From Legionella massiliensis (lineage in GTDB: Bacteria > Pseudomonadota > Gammaproteobacteria > Legionellales > Legionellaceae): DNA of 64,000 bases. The position numbers and the translations under genes are program-made. The notes under the pieces were generated by a model, which saw only the letters and a program-made list of their open reading frames with translations, searched no databases and was not told the DNA's origin. The stretch covers positions 638,543 through 702,542 of the forward strand of contig NZ_CCVW01000004.1 of the NCBI RefSeq assembly GCF_000756815.1, given 5' to 3'. Of the stretch, positions 36,300 through 45,685 are shown piece after piece. Position 1 is the first letter of the stretch. Each line of letters starts with the position of its first letter.

Positions 36300-36647
36300 T
36301 CAGCCTGTAGGTGAAGACTGGCTGTTAGCGATTTCAAGATGTTCCTTACTTGTTTCAACCGCTTTCTTTTCATTTTTAGCAAAAAAACTCTGTTTAGCCT
36401 GAGCTAGGCTTTCATTAATAACGCGGTCAGGTGCAGGAATTAATTCACGTAGAATTAGTGGGCCAAGCTCGGGAAGCACTATTTGTTCTTGCATTAAAGC
36501 AATAAATGGTTCCAGATTGCTGAGCTCCGGCTCTTTGCCGCTACTGTTATCAGTAAAAATAAAACGCCCAAGTTGCTCATAAGGGACCAAAGTTTGTATA
36601 CAAGCGATGAATGTAATTAAGAATGATGGTGGGTTAAGTGAGGTCAT
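36300..36647 (-). CDS. Hypothetical protein
   Basis: 115 residues from ATG 36647, no clear ribosome site. A short hydrophobic N-terminus (FLITFIACIQTLV) is followed by an acidic middle and a Lys/Glu-rich end (KNEKKAVETSKEHLEIA). It may be a genuine small protein or the tail of a longer degraded one. The region upstream to 36889 contains only a TACCCAAGTA hairpin (36791-36829) that I can name. Confidence 0.35.
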   Translation of the reverse strand: MTSLNPPSFLITFIACIQTLVPYEQLGRFIFTDNSSGKEPELSNLEPFIALMQEQIVLPELGPLILRELIPAPDRVINESLAQAKQSFFAKNEKKAVETSKEHLEIANSQSSPTG

Positions 36648-36889
36648 CACTAGTAATTTCGATGCATACTGCGAATTATTAGCACTAACTGGAAATCGTA
36701 ATGAGCCGATTCAGTCTGTGACAAGTACCAGCTCATTATAGGATCATCCACCCTGTAGAGCCGTGTCGTTCTTTGATACGGTTTTATCTATACCCAAGTA
36801 ACTTCAAGATGCATGATTTTACTTGGGTATATATACTTGTCGCATCCCCTTTATATGTTTATCATAATATTTTATCAGTCTGTTTCAAC

Positions 36890-37519
36890 ATGATGCATTT
36901 TACTTATAACTACCAACAACCTGATGAATATCATTTCAGTCTAGACTCAGTCCATCTTGCGGAATTTGTTGCAGCCGAATTGAAATCTCACCCTGATCTT
37001 GGTTCCTTACGAATATTAGATCTCTGCGCGGGCTGTGGGATCATTGGGATGGAATTATCTTGGTATCTTCAAGCAATTCGACAGATTGACTTTATTGAGA
37101 TTCAGGAGATTTATACGGACTATTTTTATCAAAACTTAGCGAACATCAATCGACCTGAATTGCAATTTCGCTGGCATCTTTTAAATTATGATGAGTTGCA
37201 CGAGAAAAAATGGGAAGGCAAATATGATTTGATTATCTCTAATCCACCCTATTTCCAACAAGGCCATGGAATGCTTTCACCGTCCAACTTTAAAAATCGT
37301 TGCCGGTTTTATTTGGATAGCTCTTTTCAGAATTATATTTTGGCGCTAGAGAATTCGCTTGCGAATAAGGGTAAGGCTTATTTTTTATTACGCCCATTAG
37401 AACATCATGGTTTTGATTTATTTTCTGATATACAAAAAATACTGCAGGAAACGTCCGTAACTGCAAAAAAAACATCACATATTCGCGGTTCGGATATTAT
37501 TTTGTTAGAAAAACTGTAA
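36890..37519 (+). CDS. TrmN6/HemK-like N6-adenine methyltransferase
   Basis: SAM-dependent methyltransferase, 209 residues. ILDLCAGCGIIGMELS is the SAM-binding motif I, IDFIEIQEIYTDYF motif II, and DLIISNPPYFQQG the N-P-P-Y catalytic motif of N6-adenine or glutamine methylases. The compact size and the NPPY followed by a substrate loop resemble TrmN6 (YfiC), which modifies A37 of tRNA-Val, but I cannot separate that from other small MTases. ATG 36890 or 36893; the longer open frame from 36773 has no support. Confidence 0.8.
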   Translation: MMHFTYNYQQPDEYHFSLDSVHLAEFVAAELKSHPDLGSLRILDLCAGCGIIGMELSWYLQAIRQIDFIEIQEIYTDYFYQNLANINRPELQFRWHLLNYDELHEKKWEGKYDLIISNPPYFQQGHGMLSPSNFKNRCRFYLDSSFQNYILALENSLANKGKAYFLLRPLEHHGFDLFSDIQKILQETSVTAKKTSHIRGSDIILLEKL

Positions 37520-37724
37520 TAGGTTATGTCCCTCCTGGTCTCAACACTACGTCATCCAGAGCGCAGCGAAGGATCTCCTGAATGTGGCGCCGTGCTAATC
37601 CCGGAGATCCTTCGCTGCGCTCAGGATGACGTGGCGTTGGGGGGACAGGGCGTTCAATTACAGACACTTGTGTAGATACCTATGGGGCAAGCCGCGGGAA
37701 TTCGGGACGGGGGTGACCTATTAC
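37516..37724. repeat. Composite repeat with CGTCATCC hairpin
   Basis: Bounded by GTAATAGGT at 37516 and GACCTATTAC ending 37724, the same ends as the 17423-17546 element, but without a matching target duplication. Inside are a full CGTCATCC hairpin (37550-37631) and half of the CATAGGTATC element (TGTGTAGATACCTATG near 37671). Looks like several elements fused or nested. The rest of the gap to 37827 shows another GATGCAGCGCAGCGTAATC fragment and nothing else. Confidence 0.65.
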
Positions 37725-37827
37725 GGCTACGATTTGTCAAATAAGTGTAGCCTTGATGCAGCGCAGCGTAATCAAGGTTTCATTTAAAATTCACTGCTTC
37801 GGGATTCGAATCATATTCCGATATTTA

Positions 37828-38610
37828 TCACAATGACAAACTATTGCTACTCTCCTCATCAGTTTCTTCTGACCAGATAGAATTCGCTTCCAGGTCCATT
37901 ACTTCGTAAATAAGCAACCCAATCTTTGTTGCAACATCTACATTGTGTGTAAATAAAAAATGAGAAGAGGCTTGTTCATCAGTTGCAGCTGTCATGAACT
38001 CAAAATAACACTTCCATGCCCAGGTTTTTGCCCAGTAGTCTTCAACTTCATGAAAAAGATCTTCTACTTTACAATTTAATTTATCCAATACAAAAACGAG
38101 TTGATCGCTATCGCTAATTACATGCTTCATTTTAATGGCAAACTGGAGTTTAAAATCCTTCCCTAGCCCCTTTGTATCCAATATAGCAGCTAGTTGTTCG
38201 CTAGTAGTAATAACCATATCGAGCGCATCAACAAAACACTCGGGGCAGTAGCTGCTCATTCTTGAAGATAAATTTATTAAATCTTCCAATTTAAAAATAG
38301 TTTTAAATTGCTCTGCAAACATGCTCATTACATCTTTAACAAATTCTTTGGTCTTGGGATTTCTCTCGTAATCCCAGGAATTTAGTCCATTTTCCACAGC
38401 CAGCCGATAATGCGTGCTTATAATAAGCATAAACAAATTCTGAATTTGCTCTACAGAGGACATGGTTTTTAGCTTTTCTCTATGGGTTACTATAAACTCA
38501 AACAACTCCTTACCATGAAATTTTTCTGCTAATTTAACAAAACCTTCATCGCTGAATTTTTTCTGAAAAAAGGTTGTTTTAAAAGATGATTTATCGTTTT
38601 TAGCTTGCAT
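37828..38610 (-). CDS. Unknown helical protein with E-block C-terminus
   Basis: 260 residues, all-helical pattern, soluble. Eight Cys, several in the centre (SYCPEC and LNCKVED). The last residues, IWSEETDEESSNSLSL, form a Glu-rich block followed by small polar residues and Leu, which matches the E-block translocation signal seen at the C-terminus of many Dot/Icm effectors. No known domain. ATG 38610 follows TGGGGCTAATG. Isolated between repeats. Candidate effector by inference. Confidence 0.6.
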   Translation of the reverse strand: MQAKNDKSSFKTTFFQKKFSDEGFVKLAEKFHGKELFEFIVTHREKLKTMSSVEQIQNLFMLIISTHYRLAVENGLNSWDYERNPKTKEFVKDVMSMFAEQFKTIFKLEDLINLSSRMSSYCPECFVDALDMVITTSEQLAAILDTKGLGKDFKLQFAIKMKHVISDSDQLVFVLDKLNCKVEDLFHEVEDYWAKTWAWKCYFEFMTAATDEQASSHFLFTHNVDVATKIGLLIYEVMDLEANSIWSEETDEESSNSLSL

Positions 38611-38725
38611 CAAACATTAGCCCCATGCGTTTGTCTCTTTACTGTCAATAAAATGCATCGACATTGTACAATAGAAACAAATAACGATCAAACAAGAGCC
38701 TGCCAAGAGGAGTATTCGAACAGTC

Positions 38726-39937
38726 TTAAGCACTAGCGCCCTTTGCCTGTGACGGCGGCACCACATAAAGCTGCTCCACTATTCTCATCATGATAGTGTT
38801 TGCGGTTAATTGATTATCAATTGACATATTCAGGTTTGTCCAAATGATAAGGGTGACCTTGTTGACTGGATCATAGCCTAAAAAGGTATTGTAGCCGGGA
38901 ATTTCGCCGCCATGATAATAGAGTTTGTTCGGGCCAAATTGGATCGTATTCATGCCAAAGCCATAGCTTTGTCCTTGCGGTTTATCTGGGCTTTCAAGCA
39001 TAAAGCTGTTAAGCCATTGCTTTTGAAAATCAGCATTGAACACCTTGCCGCTGACCAAAGCTTTAATCCAGATGGCAAGATCGTGAGCTGTAGAGATTGC
39101 GCCCCCTGCTGCTGTCGCATAGGAAGGATTTAAAAAGGTATAGTCGCTGGGTTTCAAGGTACCGGCCTTAGCGGCGGCTTGCATCTCCGGTGGATAGGGT
39201 TGATCGCGCAGGGCAAAAGTTGCGCTACCGTATTGGTAGCCATGTGAAAAGGGTTCTGGAAGCGTATTAGATGTTTCTGCTGGCAACAAGGTATTGCTCA
39301 TGTTCAAGGGCTTGAACAAGCGCTCCTGCATGATTGCGGCTAAGGGCTTATGTTCAACCTTCTCAGCAATCAGTCCAAGAAGAACATAGTTCGTGTTGCA
39401 ATAATTGAAGGCTGCATTGGCTTTGAAATAAGGCGGTTGCTTAAATGCAAAAGACAAGACCTCTTCTGGGGTCCACGCTTTGTTTGGCTCTGTATCGAGA
39501 ATTGCTAAGAATTCAGGTGACTCCGTGTAATTGTAAAGACCACTACGCATCCTCAATAAATCTCTAATAGTAATTTTGTCACCATTCGGCACCTCAGGAA
39601 TAAATTTAGACACCGGATCATCAAGGTTAAGCTTTCCTTCCTGAGCCTGCTTCAGAATCACAGCAGCCGTCATTGTTTTAGTATTTGAGGCAAGACGATA
39701 ATGAGTGTTTTTATTTGGAGAGCTTGTTTTTCCCTCCTCCGTGGTGCCATAGGCAACCTCATAGTCACCTTGTGGTGTGCGAAGCAAGACAAAAGCACCA
39801 GGAACTAGAAAATCCTTCGCCGTCTTGCTGACAATGGTCTGAAGTATCTCTTGATTGATTGGCCTAAGTGCATCAGCGGCTTGTGCAGATTGATATGAAA
39901 CCAAGGCTAACAGAAGACTTCGTATTATTTTTGCCAT
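38726..39937 (-). CDS. Exported serine hydrolase (beta-lactamase class C/DD-peptidase family)
   Basis: 403 residues with signal peptide (1-20, SAQA cleavage). SxxK motif is SNTK near residue 85, second motif YCN near 180, third HGGEIPG near 340. These are the marks of the penicillin-binding/class C-like family that includes esterases, D-amino peptidases and lactamases; HGG in place of KTG is the esterase/LACTB-like form. Periplasmic or secreted. ATG 39937 with AAGAAG upstream. A 25-codon frame (39940-40017) ends two bases before this start and may be a leader. Confidence 0.85.
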   Translation of the reverse strand: MAKIIRSLLLALVSYQSAQAADALRPINQEILQTIVSKTAKDFLVPGAFVLLRTPQGDYEVAYGTTEEGKTSSPNKNTHYRLASNTKTMTAAVILKQAQEGKLNLDDPVSKFIPEVPNGDKITIRDLLRMRSGLYNYTESPEFLAILDTEPNKAWTPEEVLSFAFKQPPYFKANAAFNYCNTNYVLLGLIAEKVEHKPLAAIMQERLFKPLNMSNTLLPAETSNTLPEPFSHGYQYGSATFALRDQPYPPEMQAAAKAGTLKPSDYTFLNPSYATAAGGAISTAHDLAIWIKALVSGKVFNADFQKQWLNSFMLESPDKPQGQSYGFGMNTIQFGPNKLYYHGGEIPGYNTFLGYDPVNKVTLIIWTNLNMSIDNQLTANTIMMRIVEQLYVVPPSQAKGASA

Positions 39938-40124
39938 GATTATTTCTTCTTAATACACAGCGTGTGGCACGTTGAGGTAGATAGTCCAAGAATCAATAGG
40001 GCGATTTTTTTATTCATAGATTTCTTCTAAAGATTAAAAGTATCATTATCCTAAGTTGTCTAAAATAAATAATAAAGTGATTCATGCCTATATTTGATCT
40101 ACTGACTTACTCAATAGCTTATTC

Positions 40125-40289
40125 ATGCACACTAACTTAAAGCAGGCTGATTTCACGAACGCCATCAATTACAGTATCGATACCCAATCTAATATAGTAA
40201 GCAAAGCAAGCTTTTCCCTCCCTGAGGTTATTGGATTGTTAAACCATCTGGATATAAAAATTAATGGATGGCCCGGTGACGAAATTTAG
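40125..40289 (+). pseudogene. C-terminal remnant of a pentapeptide-repeat protein
   Basis: A 54-codon frame from ATG 40125 to TAG 40289 encodes TNLKQADFTNAINYSIDTQ and then KASFSLPEVIGLLNHLDIKI. The A-D-F-T-N-A repeats, then a capping F-S-L-P-E helix with LL and D-I-K-I, are the usual end of a pentapeptide-repeat protein (MfpA/Qnr/McbG-like fold). A stop codon lies just upstream in frame and no repeats precede it, so the N-terminal body is gone. No promoter or ribosome site is seen. Confidence 0.5.
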
Positions 40290-40349
40290 CTTTGTACGAG
40301 ACAAAAAATCTGTCATCTCAGAGAAAATTCAAATCCCCGCGGCTTGCCC

Positions 40350-40507
40350 CATAGGTATCTACACAAGTGACTGTAATAGACGCACGTCATCCAGAGCGCA
40401 GCGAAGGATCTCCGGGATTAGCACGGCGCCACATTCAGGAGATCCTTCGCTGCGCTCTGGATGACGTAATGTTGAGACAAGGAGGGACATTTGTGTAGAT
40501 ACCTATG
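40350..40507. mobile_element. 158-bp CATAGGTATC MITE, copy 1
   Basis: Ends CATAGGTATCTACACAA and its complement (to 40507) bracket an 84-bp CGTCATCC hairpin (40384-40467). Outside, CCCGCGGCTTGCC and GGTCAAGCCGCGGG form a further inverted repeat rather than a direct duplication, so it may sit inside another palindrome or have extended ends. Near-identical to 51958-52116. Confidence 0.72.
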
Positions 40508-40605
40508 GGTCAAGCCGCGGGGATTCGGAGCTAGTTAGTGGATTTCTATGTTTTGTCCCGTACAAAGGAAATTTAGGTAAACAGCATCTCGTGATAATCT
40601 CCCCC

Positions 40606-41451
40606 TTAAAGCGAAAAAACTTTATTTATTGAAAGCGATATAGTTTGCGCATTCAAACGTTGCCTGGTATTAAAAGCAATTGAACCTGAATTCAAACCAG
40701 TATTAATCGCTGGGGTGAAGAGTTTTCTGTTATTAAGGTGCGTGTTTCCTGTGAAGCTATAACTGTAATTTAAATTGAGGAACCAACTAGGATTAAGGTA
40801 ATAAGCTATACCTGCCCGGGCTGCTCCCCCCCAAATCCATTCTGAATTCGAAAAACCAGCTGCGTTACCAATAAAAAGTCCTGAGGACTCATCATTAATC
40901 CGGCCAACTGTACGCTTAAGCTGGAAAACTGCAGGTCCAACACCAGCATAAAGGAAACTATTCGCCAGGGAATACCCTAAAAATACAGGCAGCATAAATT
41001 CAGTATGTACTCTGGTTTTTACTGGGTTCATGCTCAGAAAATCCGTAACATTCTGCGTTGGATCAGCTAATTGGATAGCCGCGCCAGAACCCAGCTTATC
41101 TCTAGTTGTTTTTATTTTGACTCCAGAATATTGATACAAAAATTCGAGTCCCCATAATAAATTTGAATTAGCAAAGTGGCTAAAATAACCAATTTTTGCC
41201 TCAGGTGCGAAAGCCTCTTTGGTCTTCGAATAGTTGCTCTCACCAGTGTACAAACCTAAGGGTGGAAAACCGTCTTGAGCATTAAGGACGCCTAAGGTTT
41301 TTGTTTTGATTTCAATCTGGTTATAACCACCACCCACACCAAGGAATAATCCAGTTTTATTAAGAGGCTCTGCGCCCATATCGCCGGCGTTAGCTAAAGA
41401 AATAAGGCTCGATAGGCCAAAGGCAGAAACAGCTAATCCAATGTGTTTCAT
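40606..41451 (-). CDS. Outer-membrane beta-barrel protein
   Basis: 281 residues with signal peptide (1-20, ending LANAG). The mature chain begins NKTGLFLGVGGGYNQIEIK, a first barrel strand, and continues with alternating aromatic strands (SLANSFLYAGVGPAVFQL, WGGAARAGIAYYLNPSWFLNLNYSYSF) to a last strand ISLSINKVF. This is the OmpA/OprF-like eight-stranded outer-membrane fold seen in many Legionella surface proteins. ATG 41451; a GTG two codons earlier is possible. No peptidoglycan-binding domain. Precise role unknown. Confidence 0.78.
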   Translation of the reverse strand: MKHIGLAVSAFGLSSLISLANAGDMGAEPLNKTGLFLGVGGGYNQIEIKTKTLGVLNAQDGFPPLGLYTGESNYSKTKEAFAPEAKIGYFSHFANSNLLWGLEFLYQYSGVKIKTTRDKLGSGAAIQLADPTQNVTDFLSMNPVKTRVHTEFMLPVFLGYSLANSFLYAGVGPAVFQLKRTVGRINDESSGLFIGNAAGFSNSEWIWGGAARAGIAYYLNPSWFLNLNYSYSFTGNTHLNNRKLFTPAINTGLNSGSIAFNTRQRLNAQTISLSINKVFSL

Positions 41452-41507
41452 AATCACTCTCTGTGTATATGGTTATCAAAAGTGAGCAGCAAAATTTACT
41501 GCTCCGA

Positions 41508-41533
41508 CCCTCATCCGCCCTGCGGATGAGGGG
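41508..41533. repeat. Minimal CCTCATCCGC hairpin
   Basis: CCTCATCCGC directly followed after three bases by GCGGATGAGG: the shortest form of this family, between the two minus-strand genes. Confidence 0.55.
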
Positions 41534-41542
41534 CTAAGTTAC

Positions 41543-42931
41543 TCAGAAGTAACAGTTATTCAAATTATCATTTGGACAATTACAGCTGCCAGTAAAACTA
41601 ATTCTTTGGGCTCCATTAATTGCAACAGTAGAGGTGCAAGATTGATTTCCCCTGATTGTAATTTTTGCTCCGGGTAATACCAGATACTGTGGCCATTTTG
41701 CATCAGCCAAAGGACCTGGCATGCCATTACTATTGGCGGTAATAGTCGCATCAGCACCAGTCACTGGATTTCTCTGGCTGATAATTAGGGTGTAGGGATG
41801 CGCAAAACCAACAATAGTTAAAAGTGCTCCAGATGAAAAACCCTGGCAGCCTAAGGTAGCCGCCGGATTATAGGCTCTGTTAGGCAGTAGGCTTGTATTA
41901 TTTGGCCCTTTTAAATTACAGTTTTGATCAAACACGCCATAGTAATCTTCCTGATCTGAACTATTGCCCTTTGCCGGTTCATCATAGGCTTCAAAAACAA
42001 GTAACCCACTGTTATTAGCTGGATTTCTAACAAAATTGTAGAGCGCTGAGAGATAAGATGCCTCATTGGCTACCGAAGGTTGGCAATTATTACCGCAAAC
42101 ATAGCCTGGATTGGTTGTACCAGCTGAAGCCCAACCTGACTCTGCCATTAAAATTGTGCGTGGTGGTGTATAGAACGGTTGTTTCATCACTTGATAATAA
42201 TCCCAGCCGATGGAGTTTATGGCTGAGCTAGGGCTAACAGTTTCAACAGAATTCGCAACAGGAACTCCCCATTGAAAAGGATAGGGATCAAAGGCCAAGG
42301 GAGCCGATGGAGAGTACCGATTAACTAAGGTAGTGATATCCATTGTGGGTGGTGGTGTTACCAAATTGCCACTGACTAAGGCTGAGCTAACAGGAATCCC
42401 GGGAACAACGCCTTGTAAGGCACTCACAGCCTGGGTTAAATAGGCAATATTAGAGCTGCCATTAGGCCCACAAGTACCACAGTAATTCTCATGACCCGCT
42501 AAAACCAAGGTTACAGTGCTGTTAAAAGTTGCAGCACCAACACTGTTAATTACACTGGTTAATAAAGCCGTTGCCGCATTAATGTTAGCGGCATTGCCAG
42601 TTTGTGGAATAGCAGCCTCATAGACAACGTTCATACCCAAGGCATGCGCATCATTAATTAGGGCAATCCAGGAATAATCTGTTGTTTGATAAGAGCGAAC
42701 TGTATTAAAACCCGCCGCTTTTAACTGAGCTAATTCCGCATAAACATTCGTATAAGGTCCATTTTGATTGTTCCCTACAAAAAAAACGTCGTGGGAATTA
42801 AAGGCATGGTTAGTTGGGTAATGATTGGGTTGATAGTTCACCCCAATGAGCCCTGTAAAGGATTGAGCGGCATAGGAAACAGTAGAAAATAATAAGGATG
42901 AACAAAGTAATTGCTTAAACCAAGAGTTCAT
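41543..42931 (-). CDS. Secreted GH17-like beta-1,3-glucanase
   Basis: 462 residues with signal peptide (to about 21). The (beta/alpha)8 domain shows GVNYQPNHYP near the start, LKAAGFNTVRSYQTTD, FDPYPFQWG and ILMAESGWAS with the presumed nucleophile Glu near 275, and FEAYDEPAKG; these are family-17 glucosidase-like blocks. A Cys-rich C-terminal beta domain of about 100 residues (ITIRGNQSCTSTVAINGAQ) may bind carbohydrate. Fungal or amoebal glucan is a plausible substrate for an amoeba parasite. ATG 42931; weak ribosome site. Confidence 0.78.
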   Translation of the reverse strand: MNSWFKQLLCSSLLFSTVSYAAQSFTGLIGVNYQPNHYPTNHAFNSHDVFFVGNNQNGPYTNVYAELAQLKAAGFNTVRSYQTTDYSWIALINDAHALGMNVVYEAAIPQTGNAANINAATALLTSVINSVGAATFNSTVTLVLAGHENYCGTCGPNGSSNIAYLTQAVSALQGVVPGIPVSSALVSGNLVTPPPTMDITTLVNRYSPSAPLAFDPYPFQWGVPVANSVETVSPSSAINSIGWDYYQVMKQPFYTPPRTILMAESGWASAGTTNPGYVCGNNCQPSVANEASYLSALYNFVRNPANNSGLLVFEAYDEPAKGNSSDQEDYYGVFDQNCNLKGPNNTSLLPNRAYNPAATLGCQGFSSGALLTIVGFAHPYTLIISQRNPVTGADATITANSNGMPGPLADAKWPQYLVLPGAKITIRGNQSCTSTVAINGAQRISFTGSCNCPNDNLNNCYF

Positions 42932-43140
42932 TTTAGATAAGCCCTATTCATTGCGATTCTGCCTAACCTATCACAAATCGGTTATTCAAACATTAAATAT
43001 GACATATCAGTATAACTAATTGGATTTATATAGGTTTATTTGATTAAATCCGCCAAGAATCTTAATTGCCCATGTGGATTTAATTTAAATCAATATGGTC
43101 AAATAAAAAAACCTAGTATTATTTATTTCCTGGAACAAGC

Positions 43141-44112
43141 ATGAGCATTTTTAATCCCCTCAAAAACCTCCTTGAATCGAAACGATACCCCTTTGCTAAC
43201 GCACAAAGAACCACTTTTTGGCAAAAACTATTGTCGGCTTTGACAGTATTTTCTGGTTATCCCTTTCCAGGAAAACCCAATAGCCCTGAACCTTATAAAT
43301 ATGTGCATTTCGGTGTTTATGACTACCTGACCTTAGGTATCCCTTTCATCCTGCATCAATTATTAATTTCTCTGGTGCGATGGTTAGAAAGCCCCCCTCT
43401 CAAAATATTTTTTACCGGCATATTTTTGCTTACCGAGCTACCACGCATTGCCTTTGGGGCAACCATGGCGCTAGTTTGTTTGCCTTTTGTTGCTATAGCG
43501 CATGCGCTTGCAAGTCCCGCTGGAGAGCCAATTAAAGCTGCAATCCTTGCTTATCAAGTAGAGACGGATGATTGTAAGATTGTCGTAGCAAATACAGCTA
43601 TTAATAAAAAGGCCAACAATACCTTTTTCTTTATACATAATGAGAATAAATTAATTTATAAAGATATTACTGGAAATCTTAGAAATATTCCGCTTAAGGA
43701 TGTTGTTGGACTTAGGAAAGAACTTGGCATTGGGGAAGGTTATCAGCCCTTTGAACTATTTGGATATCCTAGTGCTTACATAAGCAGAGAAAAGCTCAAA
43801 CAGTTTCTAAGTAATGAAACGACTGTTTTAAATAGTTATCACAGCCTAGGTCAATTATTAGATGCTAAAGGATATGCGTTGGAAGATCTTGCGGAATCCA
43901 AGGTCGAAATAGTCCCCGCGGACAAAGAAACAAAACAAACAACAATTCGTTTAACCTTTAATAATGACAATAAACAACTCACAAGCTTTACCTTGTCTTT
44001 AAGTAAATCTAAGGATTTAACCCTATTTGGTAATCTCAGACGTTTAAATGTTGCTTGTGTAGAGAGTAACATTGAGGAAAGCGCTTATCTTTCACAAAAC
44101 TTGCCTGCTTAA
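43141..44112 (+). CDS. Membrane protein of unknown function, effector-like
   Basis: 323 residues. Two long hydrophobic segments, about 58-80 (YDYLTLGIPFILHQLLISLV) and 88-125 (IFFTGIFLLTELPRIAFGAT and on), sit in the N-terminal third, followed by a soluble domain with a central KDVVGLRKELGIGEGYQPFELFG. No signal peptide. Such an early membrane hairpin followed by a cytosolic domain is common in Legionella proteins delivered to host membranes, but no known motif is seen. ATG 43141 after TCCTGGAACAAGC. Followed by a GAAGCAATC repeat. Confidence 0.6.
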   Translation: MSIFNPLKNLLESKRYPFANAQRTTFWQKLLSALTVFSGYPFPGKPNSPEPYKYVHFGVYDYLTLGIPFILHQLLISLVRWLESPPLKIFFTGIFLLTELPRIAFGATMALVCLPFVAIAHALASPAGEPIKAAILAYQVETDDCKIVVANTAINKKANNTFFFIHNENKLIYKDITGNLRNIPLKDVVGLRKELGIGEGYQPFELFGYPSAYISREKLKQFLSNETTVLNSYHSLGQLLDAKGYALEDLAESKVEIVPADKETKQTTIRLTFNNDNKQLTSFTLSLSKSKDLTLFGNLRRLNVACVESNIEESAYLSQNLPA

Positions 44113-44167
44113 CCGTAATCGATCAGGCTCTTAGGTACATCCAGTCATTGCGAGGAAGGTAGTGACT

Positions 44168-44207
44168 AAGCAATCTAGGGTTCAGAGCTCTAAACCCTAG
44201 ATTGCTT
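44168..44207. repeat. AAGCAATCTAGGGTT hairpin
   Basis: Perfect 15-bp arms (44168-44182, 44193-44207) with 10-nt loop, within a longer GTCATTGCGAGGAAGG-type repeat. Related to 19395-19432. Could terminate the preceding gene. Confidence 0.6.
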
Positions 44208-44393
44208 CACTGCGTTGCAAATTCGGCGTTTCCACTTTTTTGATTTGTTTGGCCATATAATCCAACTAGTATAGTCTTAACTGAAAGTTATTAATTGAAC
44301 TTTTCTATTAGTCCTGCTTTTATAGGATTAATTAAATGCTTCAACCTCAAGAGCAATCTAGCCTCTAGCTCTTTATATCTTTTAGAGGAAAAT

Positions 44394-45560
44394 ATGTTCA
44401 CATTATTTGCGAATAATAAGGAAAAAGAAGAAGCCTGTGTTAATAGAGGATTATTAAATGAATTTTGTGCGTCAATTTGGTCACAAGATTCATTCTTGAT
44501 TGACTATCTTGTCAACTATTATTTGTCTTTAGATTGCAGTCATTCGAAATCTTTTTTTATCGAAAAATTGCAAGAAATGCATCTTAAAATATTATCTAAT
44601 CCTCTCCTAAAAGAAACTAATGATCTTCACAAATTTGGTTATTTTTTTCTTATTTGTTTTGAATATAAGATTAATCCCCAAGATCCCTTAGATAATTTTC
44701 TGTGGTTTGATAAGCAGAATCAATTATATCCCAGCCTGCTATTGCTGTTTCTTAGATCTGTTAAAGAGCCGGAGTTTCATACTGCCAATCCCATTTTTGC
44801 AGATTTAGGTTATCAAAATTTATCCTTATTTATGTTGCTAATGCGCAATTTTTCCTTTTGGGGCAACTTTATTCCAGAGATTGAATATCAATTTTTACAG
44901 AACTTATTAGAACACAGTGAAGTCAATTTGAATGAGCAAAATAATAGCTGGGGAAATACTTATCTGCATTTTATGATTTCCAATTCTTGTTCCAGAGAGT
45001 GTATTCGCTTTCTTAAGACAATTTTGGCCATAGATAAAACTAACCTTTGTCATTTGAATATTAATGCTTTATCCAAGGCTTATGGTACGGCACCTCTACA
45101 TCTGGCAGTTGCTAAGGGCTATCGAGATAAGGACTCTGAAGGCAGGCAGGTTGCCAGTTTTCTTTCCTTGCTGGAAACCCTAATTCAAGCTGGAGCAGAT
45201 GTTAATCTAAAAACAGCGACGCATTTATGTCATCAGATCAATGGTAGCTTAAAATTATCGCTCTTAAATTCATCAGCAGAACAAACTGCATTACATATTG
45301 CTTGTGCCAGAAGGGATCTAGAGATGATGACTGTCTTAATGGAGTGTGGTGCAGACACTACTATTAAAAATGCACAAGACTTAACTGCCTTAGATGTTTT
45401 TCAATTACCTTATCTCCGCAGAAAAGAAATTGTCGATAGTATTAGCGGAGAGGGATTAAATAATTTTGCCAGCTATGAGAAAGAACATTCCACCCCAGAT
45501 CATATTGCTCTTTGTGAGGAATTATTTAGAAATAGTGCAGAAAAATCCTGGGCAATTTAA
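44394..45560 (+). CDS. Ankyrin-repeat protein, candidate effector
   Basis: 388 residues, start ATG 44394 with AGAGGA upstream. The first half is helical with no motif. Ankyrin repeats occupy the C-terminal half: GTAPLHLAVAKGY and LLETLIQAGADVNLKT near 240-280, then QTALHIACARRDLEMMTVLM and CGADTTIKNAQDLTALDVF near 305-345. A weaker repeat with TYLHFMISNSC precedes. Ankyrin proteins without signal peptides are a major class of Dot/Icm effectors, which is the likely identity here by inference. An earlier TTG (44295) would add 33 residues without a ribosome site. Confidence 0.75.
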   Translation: MFTLFANNKEKEEACVNRGLLNEFCASIWSQDSFLIDYLVNYYLSLDCSHSKSFFIEKLQEMHLKILSNPLLKETNDLHKFGYFFLICFEYKINPQDPLDNFLWFDKQNQLYPSLLLLFLRSVKEPEFHTANPIFADLGYQNLSLFMLLMRNFSFWGNFIPEIEYQFLQNLLEHSEVNLNEQNNSWGNTYLHFMISNSCSRECIRFLKTILAIDKTNLCHLNINALSKAYGTAPLHLAVAKGYRDKDSEGRQVASFLSLLETLIQAGADVNLKTATHLCHQINGSLKLSLLNSSAEQTALHIACARRDLEMMTVLMECGADTTIKNAQDLTALDVFQLPYLRRKEIVDSISGEGLNNFASYEKEHSTPDHIALCEELFRNSAEKSWAI

Positions 45561-45685
45561 CTTGCCTCCCCTCTAAATTCCTTCATGCCTTTTCGGAATA
45601 GGTCATAACCGATTGGAATAAACAACTAATAATTTGTTAAGTACATTGTATTTAGAATGGAATCATATCCGAGCAGGAGACTGAG

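Noticed and set aside
40264..40464. 66-residue open frame
   Set aside because: It runs from the pentapeptide remnant into the MITE; similar frames exist in every copy of the repeat.
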